Shown: positions 8,662 through 16,845 of the stretch, piece by piece | Layout: each line of letters opens with the position of its first letter | Numbering within the stretch: the stretch's first letter is position 1 | NCBI GenBank assembly: GCA_046582185.1 | Contig: JAYGEX010000019.1 | Location: 62,001 to 126,000 of the forward strand | Source: GCA-002726655 sp046582185 | Lineage (GTDB): Bacteria > Pseudomonadota > Gammaproteobacteria > Pseudomonadales > Azotimanducaceae | Reading direction: 5' to 3' | Length of the DNA stretch: 64,000 bases | Notes under the pieces: model-generated | What the model saw: only the letters and a program-made list of their open reading frames with translations | Told to the model about the DNA's origin: nothing | The model's database searches: none | Position numbers and translations under genes: made by a program

Positions 8662-9498
8662 ATGGCAATTAATCCAGACGCAGTAGGTACCAAGGGCACG
8701 CCAAGCAAACGAAGCTGGACGTCTAAAGATGCCTTGCTGTATGCGGTCGGTGTTGGAGCGGGCTTGGATGAGTTGCAATACACCACAGAAAATACCAAAG
8801 ATCTTGCACAGCAGGTTCTGCCGACTTTTGCTGTGATAATTGGCGGTGGTGGTGTGCCTATGTCTGCGGCGGGCACATTCAATCCTGCAATGATGGTTCA
8901 TGGCGAGCAAGGAATTGAATTGCTGGGTGAGATTCCTGCAGAGGGCGAAATTGAGAGCATCGGTGAAATTACCGGCATCTATGACAAGGGGTCCGCTGCT
9001 GTCCTGGCCTTCAGTTCAGAATCGAAGAATGTTGCCACCGGCGAAGTGATATTGAGAACCAGCATGACATTGTTCTGTCGCGGCGAAGGCGGTTTTGGCG
9101 GTGATCGCGGCCCGTCAGATAAGATTGAAATACCTGAAAGTAAGCCAGATCACCAGCTTACTTATAAAACCAGAGAAGACCAGGCTTTGACGTATCGGTT
9201 ATCCGGGGATAGGAACCCGCTTCATTCTGATCCCTCATTCGCTGCAATGGGTGGCTTTGATAAGCCTATACTTCATGGGCTGTGTTCATATGGTTTTACC
9301 GGGCGCGCACTGCTTCAATCCTTGTGTGGTGGTGAGTCGGGTAAATTCAAGTCGATGAAAGCAAGGTTTTCCAAGCCGGTATTTCCAGGGGACCAGCTAA
9401 CAATATCAATGTGGGTAGACGGAAATTCTGCACTCTTTAGAACAACCAATCAGAATGATGAAGTTGTAATCGATCAAGGTACTTTCACTTTTGGGTAG
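8662..9498 (+). CDS. MaoC-family (R)-enoyl-CoA hydratase (hydratase 2, double hot-dog)
   Basis: A 278-residue double hot-dog protein like the hydratase-2 domain of peroxisomal multifunctional enzyme type 2. The catalytic hydratase-2 motif is visible as 'YRLSGDRNPLHSDPSFA', followed by 'GFDKPILHGLC'. It should hydrate trans-2-enoyl-CoA to (R)-3-hydroxyacyl-CoA in fatty-acid or side-chain oxidation. The start at 8662 has AGGAG at 8651-8655; the frame continues upstream but reads as non-coding. It is followed after 21 bases by the BCP peroxiredoxin gene. Confidence 0.9.
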   Translation: MAINPDAVGTKGTPSKRSWTSKDALLYAVGVGAGLDELQYTTENTKDLAQQVLPTFAVIIGGGGVPMSAAGTFNPAMMVHGEQGIELLGEIPAEGEIESIGEITGIYDKGSAAVLAFSSESKNVATGEVILRTSMTLFCRGEGGFGGDRGPSDKIEIPESKPDHQLTYKTREDQALTYRLSGDRNPLHSDPSFAAMGGFDKPILHGLCSYGFTGRALLQSLCGGESGKFKSMKARFSKPVFPGDQLTISMWVDGNSALFRTTNQNDEVVIDQGTFTFG

Positions 9499-9519
9499 AA
9501 GAATAAAGGGGCAAAGCCA

Positions 9520-9975
9520 ATGTTAGCGATAGGACAGGTAGCGCCGGATTTTGAGCTCACCGATGAAGATGGGGAGCAGATCACCCTGGAAGGTTTGCTT
9601 TCCGGGGAATCTCTTATTCTATATTTCTACCCGGCGGATTTTACACCACTGTGCACGGCCGAAGCCTGCAGCATTCGCGATATGCACGATGATATTGTTG
9701 ATGTCGGCGTAAAGGTTGTGGGTATAAGTCCCCAGGGGGATCAGAGCCATCAGCGCTTTAAATCGCAATTCAATATCCCGTTCCCCTTGCTGTTCGACAA
9801 AAGTAAGAAGGTCATTCGGGCGTACGGTGTTGATGGACCCTTTGGTATGGGTGTTAGGCGTGTTACTTATTTGATTGGTAAGGATAAGACAATCACGAAC
9901 AGAGTTGCTTCAGATTTATTTATCGGCAGCCATACTCAATTTATCAAACAGGTAATTGCTGATCATCATCAGTAA
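9520..9975 (+). CDS. Peroxiredoxin, BCP/PrxQ type
   Basis: A 151-residue thioredoxin-fold peroxidase. The peroxidatic Cys45 sits in 'DFTPLCTAEAC' with a second Cys at position 50, the C-x4-C arrangement of atypical two-Cys BCP/PrxQ enzymes that reduce H2O2 and lipid hydroperoxides with thioredoxin. The conserved Arg appears later ('VRRVTY'). It is co-directional with the MaoC gene and may protect that oxidative pathway. It is the Cys-containing counterpart to the damaged or Sec-type peroxiredoxin at 21182-21670. Confidence 0.92.
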   Translation: MLAIGQVAPDFELTDEDGEQITLEGLLSGESLILYFYPADFTPLCTAEACSIRDMHDDIVDVGVKVVGISPQGDQSHQRFKSQFNIPFPLLFDKSKKVIRAYGVDGPFGMGVRRVTYLIGKDKTITNRVASDLFIGSHTQFIKQVIADHHQ

Positions 9976-10056
9976 ATCTGATTCGGACAATTAGAAACAT
10001 GATCCAGCCAGGGAACGCGACTTTCTTAAAGAGCCCTCGGCGGTTCTTAAACAAAA

Positions 10057-10091
10057 AAGCCCTCTTACACACAATGTGCGTAAGAGGGCTT
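10057..10091 (-). terminator. Intrinsic terminator of the cold-shock gene
   Basis: A perfect 12-bp inverted repeat (AAGCCCTCTTAC at 10057-10068, GTAAGAGGGCTT at 10080-10091) lies 28 bases past the stop of the cold-shock gene. On the minus strand the stem is followed by T6, the form of a strong Rho-independent terminator. It may also dampen readthrough from the peroxiredoxin gene on the plus strand. Confidence 0.9.
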
Positions 10092-10118
10092 GATATTACT
10101 TAAAACAGGTCGAAATTT

Positions 10119-10325
10119 TTATAGGATTGAGACGTTAACCGCCTGAAGTCCTTTGTCGCCCTGTTCTACTTCAAACTCGACTTCTTGGCCGTCGTTCAAA
10201 GTTTTGAAGCCTGCAGAGTTTATCGCTCTAAAATGAACAAAAACATCTTTGCCTTCTTGTCGTTCAATAAATCCGAATCCCTTTTTGTCATCGAACCATT
10301 TTACTCGGCCAGTTTCAGTAGCCAT
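10119..10325 (-). CDS. Cold-shock domain protein (CspA family)
   Basis: A 68-residue cold-shock domain with RNP1 'KGFGFI' and RNP2 'VFVHF', flanked by the invariant 'GRVKWFDDKKGFGFI' start. These small OB-fold proteins bind single-stranded RNA/DNA and act as RNA chaperones. The start has AGGAGAGA upstream. A leader of roughly 160 bases (see promoter at 10492-10519) precedes it, as is common for cold-regulated csp genes. It is monocistronic, with its own terminator. Confidence 0.95.
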   Translation of the reverse strand: MATETGRVKWFDDKKGFGFIERQEGKDVFVHFRAINSAGFKTLNDGQEVEFEVEQGDKGLQAVNVSIL

Positions 10326-10491
10326 AAGTCATCTCTCCTGAGAGTGTCATATATATTACGTGCCAACGAATTCGCTGACCCAATTAATGCTGAAAGATGC
10401 GGGAGGTACTTACGAACAGACAAGGTTTCAAAATTAACTTTTTCCAAATTGCACGGACATAATTACCGCTGTATTCCTTACCAGCTCGGGC

Positions 10492-10519
10492 AGTGTATCG
10501 CAAATTCAAACAATGTAAA
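10492..10519 (-). promoter_or_regulatory. Candidate sigma-70 promoter of the cold-shock gene
   Basis: On the minus strand TTTACA (10514-10519) and TACACT (10492-10497) are separated by 16 bases, a reasonable sigma-70 pair. Transcription would begin near 10485 and give a 5' leader of about 160 bases before the ATG at 10325, a size typical of CspA-type leaders that refold with temperature. The prediction rests only on sequence. Confidence 0.4.
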
Positions 10520-10545
10520 GGGTCAATTTGGAAAGTAAATAGTGA

Positions 10546-11253
10546 TCAGGGCTGATTTTCATTGGTTCTTGAGGGATCTTGAAGATTTCTTGACGGAAGT
10601 GCCACCATATTCAACGCAATAGATATCCTTTCTCGCTTGCCATTGTGGGGCGTAACCCAGTGAGGAACCCAGGATGGAAATGCAATCATTTGTCCTGCCT
10701 TGGGGTAAATTCTCTGATCTGATCGATAAATTTCACCCGCTGCATCTGTATAGCGAAGATCTGGCTTATACATGAGTGGAGTGGGATTGCGTGGATCCTG
10801 AACGACCAGGCACCCGGCATTTGTGGGATCTTCGTTCTCCTGAAGCCCGTCATCTACATAAAAAACAATCGACCAAAGAGCGCCAGGATGAGTATGGGAT
10901 TCATGGCCCACGCCAGCCGGGCAAATATTGGCCCACATTTCTGCAGACCACTCGAATCGCGGCGTCTCAGGGTCTGTCTGGCCGATATCCCGGGTGAATT
11001 GACCGCACATCTGAACCATGAGACTGCCAAGTTTCTGCGCTGGTTCGCCGCCCCATTGCAACATGCCGATATCTGATTGCCAGCCACCGAAGTTTGTTCG
11101 TTTTACACTTTCATGTTTGGCACGCCGTTCGGTAATGACTTTGCGAAGTTCACCGCTTAGTTCGGCGATATCGGGAATGTCCGCGACGATAAGCGGGGTC
11201 TCAAATAGACCTTTGTATTGTGCAGCTTTGGCAGCGGCCAGATCATCAAACAT
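10546..11253 (-). CDS. Putative 2OG-Fe(II) oxygenase (TIGR02466-like)
   Basis: A 235-residue protein resembling the TIGR02466 family of predicted 2-oxoglutarate/Fe(II) oxygenases. Candidate iron ligands lie in 'GHESHTHPGALWSIVFYVDDG' and 'WVTPHNGKRERIS', where the final Arg would hold 2-oxoglutarate. It is the last gene of a leftward block with the P450 and ferredoxin, so it may act on related substrates or be carried along. The substrate is unknown. Confidence 0.75.
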   Translation of the reverse strand: MFDDLAAAKAAQYKGLFETPLIVADIPDIAELSGELRKVITERRAKHESVKRTNFGGWQSDIGMLQWGGEPAQKLGSLMVQMCGQFTRDIGQTDPETPRFEWSAEMWANICPAGVGHESHTHPGALWSIVFYVDDGLQENEDPTNAGCLVVQDPRNPTPLMYKPDLRYTDAAGEIYRSDQRIYPKAGQMIAFPSWVPHWVTPHNGKRERISIALNMVALPSRNLQDPSRTNENQP

Positions 11254-11345
11254 GCAGCTTCTCCGTTGATGTCTGAATCCTATTAGCTACCTGAATAATA
11301 TTCAAGAATTCAGGCAGCGAAGTCGAAGATGAAATCTGATGATTC

Positions 11346-12608
11346 CTACTTCTTGGCGTGTAGCACCACCGGTAGTTTGGCATAACCCTTAACGAATGCA
11401 GAGCGAATTCTAACTGGCTCGCCAACAACTTCGATAAAATCAAAGCGTTTAAGAATCTCTTCCCAAACTACTCTTAATTGCATCTCGGCAAGCCTGTTAC
11501 CCATGCAGCGATGAATGCCAAAACCAAAAGAGACATGTTGTCGTGGCCGTGCTCTATCAATAATGAACTGGTTGGCATTTTCGATGGCATCTTCATCGCG
11601 ATTACCCGAAACATACCACATGATTACTTTATCGCCTGCCTTGATCTTTTGGCCATTGAGTTCTGTATCAACTAATGCTCGTCTTCGCATATGCGCGAGC
11701 GGTGTTTGCCACCTGATGATCTCGGGAACCATTGATGTGATCAGTGAATTGTTCTTGCGCAATTTTTCGTACTCAGCGGGGTTCTCATTCAATGCGAGTA
11801 CACCACCGGTGATGGAATTTCGAGTTGTATCATTGCCACCAACAATAAGAAGTATCAGGTTGCCTAACAATTCCAAGGGCTTATCAACCATGTCTCTAGT
11901 CTTCGGGTCGTTGGCTAACATGGTGATCAGGTCATTGTTGCCAGGTTTGATCTGCCGCTCCCTGAATATTTCCGAGAATACGGTCAAGCACTCATACAAT
12001 TCTTCTCTTCGCTGCTCTTCCGAATCGATGATGCCAGTATCTTCACCTGCTGTGGCGACATCCGACCAGCGAGTGAGTTTCCTTCTGTCTTCAAAAGGAA
12101 AGTCGAAAAGTGTTGCCAGCATCTGCGTAGTCAGTTCGATGGAGATACGATCAACCCAGTCTATTTCTTCGCCAATTGGCAGGTCATCAAGGAGCTTAGC
12201 AGCACGTTCCCTGATGGTGCCTTCAAGTTTGGCGAGGTTTATTGGCTGTACGACCGGACTAACGACGCCGCGTTGCTCATCATGGACGGGCGGGTCCATT
12301 GCGATGAACATTGGCAGGGTAAAGTCCTCATCCTGCTCGGCGATAGTGATGCCGCCTTCAGAAGAAAATATCTCATGATGGGAGTCCACATACATGATGT
12401 CTTTGAATTTTGTCACGGACCAATAGGGGCCATGTTCGCTTTCATCACAGTAATGTACTGGTGCTTCGTTGCGCAGGCGGTCGAAATATCCCCACTGGGC
12501 ATCCTGTTCAAATATTACGTCTTGAGCGACATTAAATTTACTATCCAATGGAATGGAATAGGGGTCTTTGATGATGTCTGATTTGGGGTTCGCTGCTGCT
12601 TCGCTCAT
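11346..12608 (-). CDS. Cytochrome P450, CYP153 family (alkane omega-hydroxylase type)
   Basis: A 420-residue soluble bacterial P450. It shows CYP153-typical blocks: 'GPYWSVTKFKDIM', 'LPMFIAMDPPVHDEQR', 'FDFPFEDRRKLTRWSDVA', the I-helix 'LILLIVGGNDTTRNS' with acid-alcohol pair D260-T261, ExxR at 296-299, and the heme loop 'FGFGIHRCMGN' with Cys368. CYP153 enzymes hydroxylate the terminal carbon of medium-chain alkanes and related compounds, taking electrons from a [2Fe-2S] ferredoxin. Such a ferredoxin gene lies 47 bases upstream in the same direction. The ferredoxin reductase is not in this stretch. Confidence 0.93.
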   Translation of the reverse strand: MSEAAANPKSDIIKDPYSIPLDSKFNVAQDVIFEQDAQWGYFDRLRNEAPVHYCDESEHGPYWSVTKFKDIMYVDSHHEIFSSEGGITIAEQDEDFTLPMFIAMDPPVHDEQRGVVSPVVQPINLAKLEGTIRERAAKLLDDLPIGEEIDWVDRISIELTTQMLATLFDFPFEDRRKLTRWSDVATAGEDTGIIDSEEQRREELYECLTVFSEIFRERQIKPGNNDLITMLANDPKTRDMVDKPLELLGNLILLIVGGNDTTRNSITGGVLALNENPAEYEKLRKNNSLITSMVPEIIRWQTPLAHMRRRALVDTELNGQKIKAGDKVIMWYVSGNRDEDAIENANQFIIDRARPRQHVSFGFGIHRCMGNRLAEMQLRVVWEEILKRFDFIEVVGEPVRIRSAFVKGYAKLPVVLHAKK

Positions 12609-12655
12609 GTGAGTCCTTTTTCTGCTTGTTTCTCCGTGGAGTGAATACCGGAAAG

Positions 12656-12976
12656 TTAATACTGAAATTCAGGTAGGTTAACGACCAAGCCGTCTAATTC
12701 TTCAGTGACGACTATCTGGCAGGACAATCGGGAATTGCCAGTTCTGTCCGGGTTTAGATCAAGCATTGATTCTTCAGCATCACTTGGTTTACCTACTTTT
12801 TCCAGCCAGGAGTCTTCAACCAATACGTGGCATGTGGCGCAAGAACATTCACCACCACAATCAGCATCAATACCGGAAATGAGGTTATCGACTGCGTTGT
12901 TCATCAATGTGCTGCCGACTTCGACGTCTAAGGTGTTTTCGGTACCATCGAACTGGATGAAGGTAATCTTTGGCAT
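12656..12976 (-). CDS. [2Fe-2S] ferredoxin, adrenodoxin type, partner of CYP153
   Basis: A 106-residue vertebrate/adrenodoxin-type ferredoxin. The cluster ligands are C-x5-C-x2-C in 'CGGECSCATC' plus a distal Cys in 'RLSCQI'. It would pass electrons from an NAD(P)H ferredoxin reductase to the P450 whose gene starts 47 bases downstream. The pairing is the usual class I CYP153 layout minus the reductase. About 215 bases upstream to the epoxide hydrolase gene contain no other gene, so the P450 promoter is likely there. Confidence 0.92.
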   Translation of the reverse strand: MPKITFIQFDGTENTLDVEVGSTLMNNAVDNLISGIDADCGGECSCATCHVLVEDSWLEKVGKPSDAEESMLDLNPDRTGNSRLSCQIVVTEELDGLVVNLPEFQY

Positions 12977-13192
12977 TGTGTTTTCTCCTGCCTAATGGAT
13001 CAAGATTTGAATCTGAATGTTAGTAAAAGTGCTTCGCTTGAAGGCGAGGAAAATTAACAAGAAATCAGCTTGTTAAAAAGGTGATAATAGGACATATATT
13101 GATCAAATTAGGACGCACACTGCCAGCGAGTCTACATATTGTATACCAGCATTAATGCAGGGGCGTCGATGTGCTGGTAGCGCAGCCGGGCT

Positions 13193-14338
13193 TTACGACA
13201 TTTTACCGAAGCATTGCCGCACCTGGTCAACAAATGTCTCAGGTTGTTCAAAGGCTGCAAAGTGTCCACCCTCATCCAAAATATTGAAGTGAATGAGTTG
13301 CGGAAAGACCTTCCTGGCCCACCTTTCGGATGTCTTAAAGATCTCCTTGGGAAAGATACTACAGCCCACGGGCATGGTGATTGGATTGGTGTTGGATGAC
13401 GTGCTGTTGCCAAAACTCTCCCAGTAGATGCGTGCCGAGGATGCGCCGGCATTGGGTAGCCAATACATCATGACGTTGTCCAGAAGTTCATCTTTTGAAA
13501 CGATATTCTCTGGTTGCCCCTTACAATCCATCCACTGATAAAACTTTTCGATGATCCAAGCCGCCTGGCCGATGGGTGAATCACTAAGGCCATAACCGAG
13601 GGTTTGTGGGCGCGTGCTCTGCTGCTTGGAATAGCCAGAATCATGATCCTGATAGAACTTCATTGCCGCCAGGGCACTTTGCTCTTGCTCGGTCAAATCA
13701 TTCATCGTTTCGGGGTCTGGTGGTGCTATGGGCATATTCATATGAATGCCTTTGCAGTTACCGAGATCTTGCCGGGCTATAGAGGCAGTAACGATAGAAC
13801 CCCAGTCTCCTCCCTGGGCAAAGTAGGACTTATAGCCGAGCCTCACCATGAGTGTGTTCCACGCAGTGGCAATCTTTTCGATACCCCAGCCTGGCGCTGT
13901 TGGTTTGTCGGAATATCCAAAACCCGGCAGGGTCGGGCAAACGAGATGAAACGCATCCTCAGCTGAACCGCCATGTGCTACAGGATCTGTAAGAGGGCCA
14001 ATAACCTTCTGGAATTCAACGATAGAGCCAGGCCAGCCATGGGTTAATAACAGCGGCCTTGCATTTTCAACAGGTGACTTGATATGCAGAAAGTGAATGC
14101 CAAGCCCATCGATTTCAGTTTTAAAGCCATCCCACTGGTTAAGGAGGGCTTCCCTTGCTCTCCAGTCATATTCGTTTAGCCAGTACTGATGAATCTCTTT
14201 CATGTACGCAAGTGGGATACCCTGGGTCCAATCGTCCGGAGTCTCTTCGTCGGGCCAGCGTACAACAGAGAGGCGGCTTTTTAATTCCTGGAGTTCAGTA
14301 TCGCTTGCAGATATCTTGAATGGAGTGATTGCAGACAT
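13193..14338 (-). CDS. Epoxide hydrolase (EHN-type, alpha/beta fold)
   Basis: A 381-residue protein with the N-terminal epoxide-hydrolase domain (EHN, about 1-110) followed by an alpha/beta-hydrolase core. The oxyanion motif HGWPG is at 100-104, the nucleophilic Asp178 lies in 'GGDWGS', and the base His is in the C-terminal 'GGHFAAFEQPE'. It should open epoxides to diols, in keeping with the neighbouring P450 and quinone-reductase-like genes. It is followed leftward by the ferredoxin/P450 pair and preceded after 15 bases by the MDR gene, probably in one operon. Confidence 0.9.
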   Translation of the reverse strand: MSAITPFKISASDTELQELKSRLSVVRWPDEETPDDWTQGIPLAYMKEIHQYWLNEYDWRAREALLNQWDGFKTEIDGLGIHFLHIKSPVENARPLLLTHGWPGSIVEFQKVIGPLTDPVAHGGSAEDAFHLVCPTLPGFGYSDKPTAPGWGIEKIATAWNTLMVRLGYKSYFAQGGDWGSIVTASIARQDLGNCKGIHMNMPIAPPDPETMNDLTEQEQSALAAMKFYQDHDSGYSKQQSTRPQTLGYGLSDSPIGQAAWIIEKFYQWMDCKGQPENIVSKDELLDNVMMYWLPNAGASSARIYWESFGNSTSSNTNPITMPVGCSIFPKEIFKTSERWARKVFPQLIHFNILDEGGHFAAFEQPETFVDQVRQCFGKMS

Positions 14339-14353
14339 ATTGGCTATCCGTCT

Positions 14354-15334
14354 TTAGTCTTGTATTGAAATTACGATCTTACCCATTGATTGTCGATCCA
14401 GCATCTTCTTTAAAGCAGCGCCGGCATTCTTAAGGGCGAAAATTTCACCGGCCTGTGGGTTCAGCTTGCCAGCAGTGATCCATTCAAGCAAGGTAGTAAG
14501 AACCGGTCTGAACGCGCCTTGATTCGCAGCGATAAAACCACCCCAATTGACGCCAACTATTGAACACTGCTTCAGTAGAGTTAAATTAAGCGGGATTTTT
14601 GGAATGTCACCTGCTGCGAAGCCTACCACCAAAAATCGACCGCCAAGACCAAGGGAGCGCAGGGCCGGCTCTGAAAACGCCCCACCAACTGGATCATAAA
14701 CCACGTCCAGGGGTTTTCCGCCCAAGACCTCTTTAAGCTCAACTCGCCAATTGTCCTGGCTGTAATCGATTGAATGATCGGCACCTGCGTCTACACATGC
14801 TTGTCGTTTCAGTTGGCTGGATGCAGCAGCTATTACTGTAGCACCCATTGCTTTAGCTACATCAATCGCAGCCGTGCCAACACCGCCGCTGGCGCCAAGG
14901 ATAAGAATGGATTCCCTGGCTTTCAGATTCCCGCAATGGGTAAGGCCATGATATGCAGTGCAATAGTTAACAATGAAGCCAGCTGCCGCCTCAGACGAAA
15001 GGAGGTCTGGAATCGGGGTACATACATTTTCGTGAAGGCATATTTTTTCGGCAAGGCCGCCGTTGGAAGGTGTGGCGAGAACCCGTTGGCCAACGCGAAG
15101 GTGTTTCACCCCTTCGCCAATCTGTTCAACAACACCGGCAATTTCATTCCCGGGAACAAAAGGGAGCTTAGGTTTGATTTGATAGAGCCCGGCAACGGTT
15201 AACGCATCCACAAAGCCAAGACCGGTAGCCAAAACTTTAATCAGTACTTCACTTTTCCCCGGTGAGGGGTCCCGGACTTCTGAGATCGCCAGGTTTTCTG
15301 CTGGACCAAATTCTTCGCAAAGTATTACGCGCAT
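14354..15334 (-). CDS. Zinc-free MDR oxidoreductase (NADPH:quinone reductase-like)
   Basis: A 326-residue medium-chain dehydrogenase with the N-terminal GroES-like part (about 1-120) and a Rossmann domain with 'ILGASGGVGTAAIDVAKAMG'. The structural and catalytic zinc cysteines of alcohol dehydrogenases are absent, placing it with quinone oxidoreductases and enone/enoyl reductases. It starts the block that runs into the epoxide hydrolase gene (15-base gap). A specific substrate cannot be read from sequence. Confidence 0.88.
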   Translation of the reverse strand: MRVILCEEFGPAENLAISEVRDPSPGKSEVLIKVLATGLGFVDALTVAGLYQIKPKLPFVPGNEIAGVVEQIGEGVKHLRVGQRVLATPSNGGLAEKICLHENVCTPIPDLLSSEAAAGFIVNYCTAYHGLTHCGNLKARESILILGASGGVGTAAIDVAKAMGATVIAAASSQLKRQACVDAGADHSIDYSQDNWRVELKEVLGGKPLDVVYDPVGGAFSEPALRSLGLGGRFLVVGFAAGDIPKIPLNLTLLKQCSIVGVNWGGFIAANQGAFRPVLTTLLEWITAGKLNPQAGEIFALKNAGAALKKMLDRQSMGKIVISIQD

Positions 15335-15462
15335 AATTGAAGTGCTTCAAAGGTCTGTCTCTCGAGCGCCTTATACTAGGTGAATTGCTGTAATGATTCT
15401 ATGTTGACATAGTGTTGATAGGTATCGTTGATTAGAAGAGATACACGAGACAGTGATTATTT

Positions 15463-15834
15463 CTATTCAACGTGGTCAACAACGTCCTGAAACTCATCGA
15501 AAATCTCGTCTTCCATATAGTCCCTGAATTCCCCCGCATCGAAGTAGGCACCATGGCACTGAGGACAGGATTCGAATTTGATCTCTAAGGGCTCCTGCCT
15601 CAGGACATGGTTCATCTTGATTTTACAGACGGGTCAGGCAACGTCCAGAATCTGATTGAATCGTGCGCCGACGAAGTCGTCACCTATATCGATTGTTTCT
15701 GATCCTTTCAGCGTTTTCAGGTCTTCTTTTTCCAGGTGGTCAAACCACATGCCAAAACAGTTGGTACAACGGTCAATTTCAATGCCGTTGTACTCAATTA
15801 CCTCCATATCAGACAAACATTTTGGACACTGCAT
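15463..15834 (-). CDS. zf-TFIIB zinc-ribbon protein with an in-frame UGA at a zinc Cys
   Basis: One frame runs from ATG 15834 (GGAGGG ribosome site) to TAG 15463 (123 codons plus stop), interrupted only by TGA at 15634-15636 (codon 67). The first ribbon has CPKC and CTNC with 'GMWFDHLEKEDL'. The second has [UGA]PVC and CPQC with 'GAYFDAGEF'. The UGA stands exactly where the first Cys of the second ribbon belongs. A TGC/TGT to TGA change or sequence error is the simple explanation; a 66-residue single-ribbon product could also suffice. Recoding as selenocysteine is possible but unusual for a zinc ligand. A five-bp hairpin (TCCTG-AGG-CAGGA) begins 28 bases after the UGA. Confidence 0.6.
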
Positions 15835-15864
15835 TGTCTTCCCTCCTGGTGGTGCTGGCTCTGA

Positions 15865-16779
15865 CTATAGCTCAGAAGTCAGGAAATCACGGGTTCTAGT
15901 GTATGACTCTTTGTCCGCCGCAACAATAGAAGCGCAAAGATCAGTGACACCAATATCCCGTAGTCTCTGAATCTGCGACCTGAGTTCATCTTCTTCGCCA
16001 ATAATCGCAAGGTCTGCTGGACCTTCAATCCCTTCTTTATCAAGCATGGCGCGATAAGATGGCAACATACCGTAAATTTGAAGTTCTTTGGAAATCAGCT
16101 CTCGCGCACTTTCAACATCGTTGGTGAGCACAATTGGAAATCCAGCAACGATAGCTGCATTCGGTTTTCCGGCGCCACTCGCTGCAGTGTTAATCGATGG
16201 GATGATGTAATTCTCAAGCGTATTCGGACCAGTCATCCATGTGACAGTGCCATCGGCCATTTCACCGGCCAGCTTTAACATGACAGGGCCAAGCGCCGCT
16301 ATCAGCAACGGTACGCCTTGCTGCTCTGGCACCTTTAATGTGACGTTGTTGACATTGTATTGTTCACCGGCGAACGATGTAGTTTCACCTTTAAGTAACG
16401 GCGCTAATATAGACAGGTATTCACGCATATGTTTTGCAGGTTTGTCATAGGAATATCCCAGCATGCCTTCAATGACCACCTGGTGCGAAAGGCCAATGCC
16501 TAGCTTGAAGCGACCGCCGCTGGCTGCGCCAGTTGTTAGCGCCTGCTGTGCTATCGCTGTGGGATGTCTGGGATAGGTCGGCGTAACCGCTGTACCAAGC
16601 CCAATTTTAGATGTCGCGTGGCCGATTATTCCAAGCGTTGAAATCGCGTCGAGGCCGAAAATGTTCGCCATCCATAAATTGTCGAAGCCGCTCGCTTCCG
16701 CATCTTGTGCAATCTGTACCAGCGCGCCGATACTTCCATCGGGCCCATCAGTTGCGCCAACCATTAATCCAATTCGCAT
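15865..16779 (-). CDS. LLM-class flavin-dependent oxidoreductase (F420-type family)
   Basis: A 304-residue luciferase-like TIM barrel protein resembling the TIGR03564-type F420-dependent group. It begins 'MRIGLMVGATDGPDGS' and carries 'ATSKIGLGTAVTPTYPRHP' and 'FKLGIGLSHQ'. Such enzymes oxidise or reduce organic substrates with F420H2 or FMNH2; the cofactor here is inferred from family only. The zinc-ribbon gene starts 30 bases after its stop, so the two are probably cotranscribed. Confidence 0.85.
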   Translation of the reverse strand: MRIGLMVGATDGPDGSIGALVQIAQDAEASGFDNLWMANIFGLDAISTLGIIGHATSKIGLGTAVTPTYPRHPTAIAQQALTTGAASGGRFKLGIGLSHQVVIEGMLGYSYDKPAKHMREYLSILAPLLKGETTSFAGEQYNVNNVTLKVPEQQGVPLLIAALGPVMLKLAGEMADGTVTWMTGPNTLENYIIPSINTAASGAGKPNAAIVAGFPIVLTNDVESARELISKELQIYGMLPSYRAMLDKEGIEGPADLAIIGEEDELRSQIQRLRDIGVTDLCASIVAADKESYTRTRDFLTSEL

Positions 16780-16845
16780 TTCTTCTCCTGGTGTTTTATC
16801 AAGTTCATTTTAGTCACTTGGCCATAAGCCAAGTTTGTATATCTG

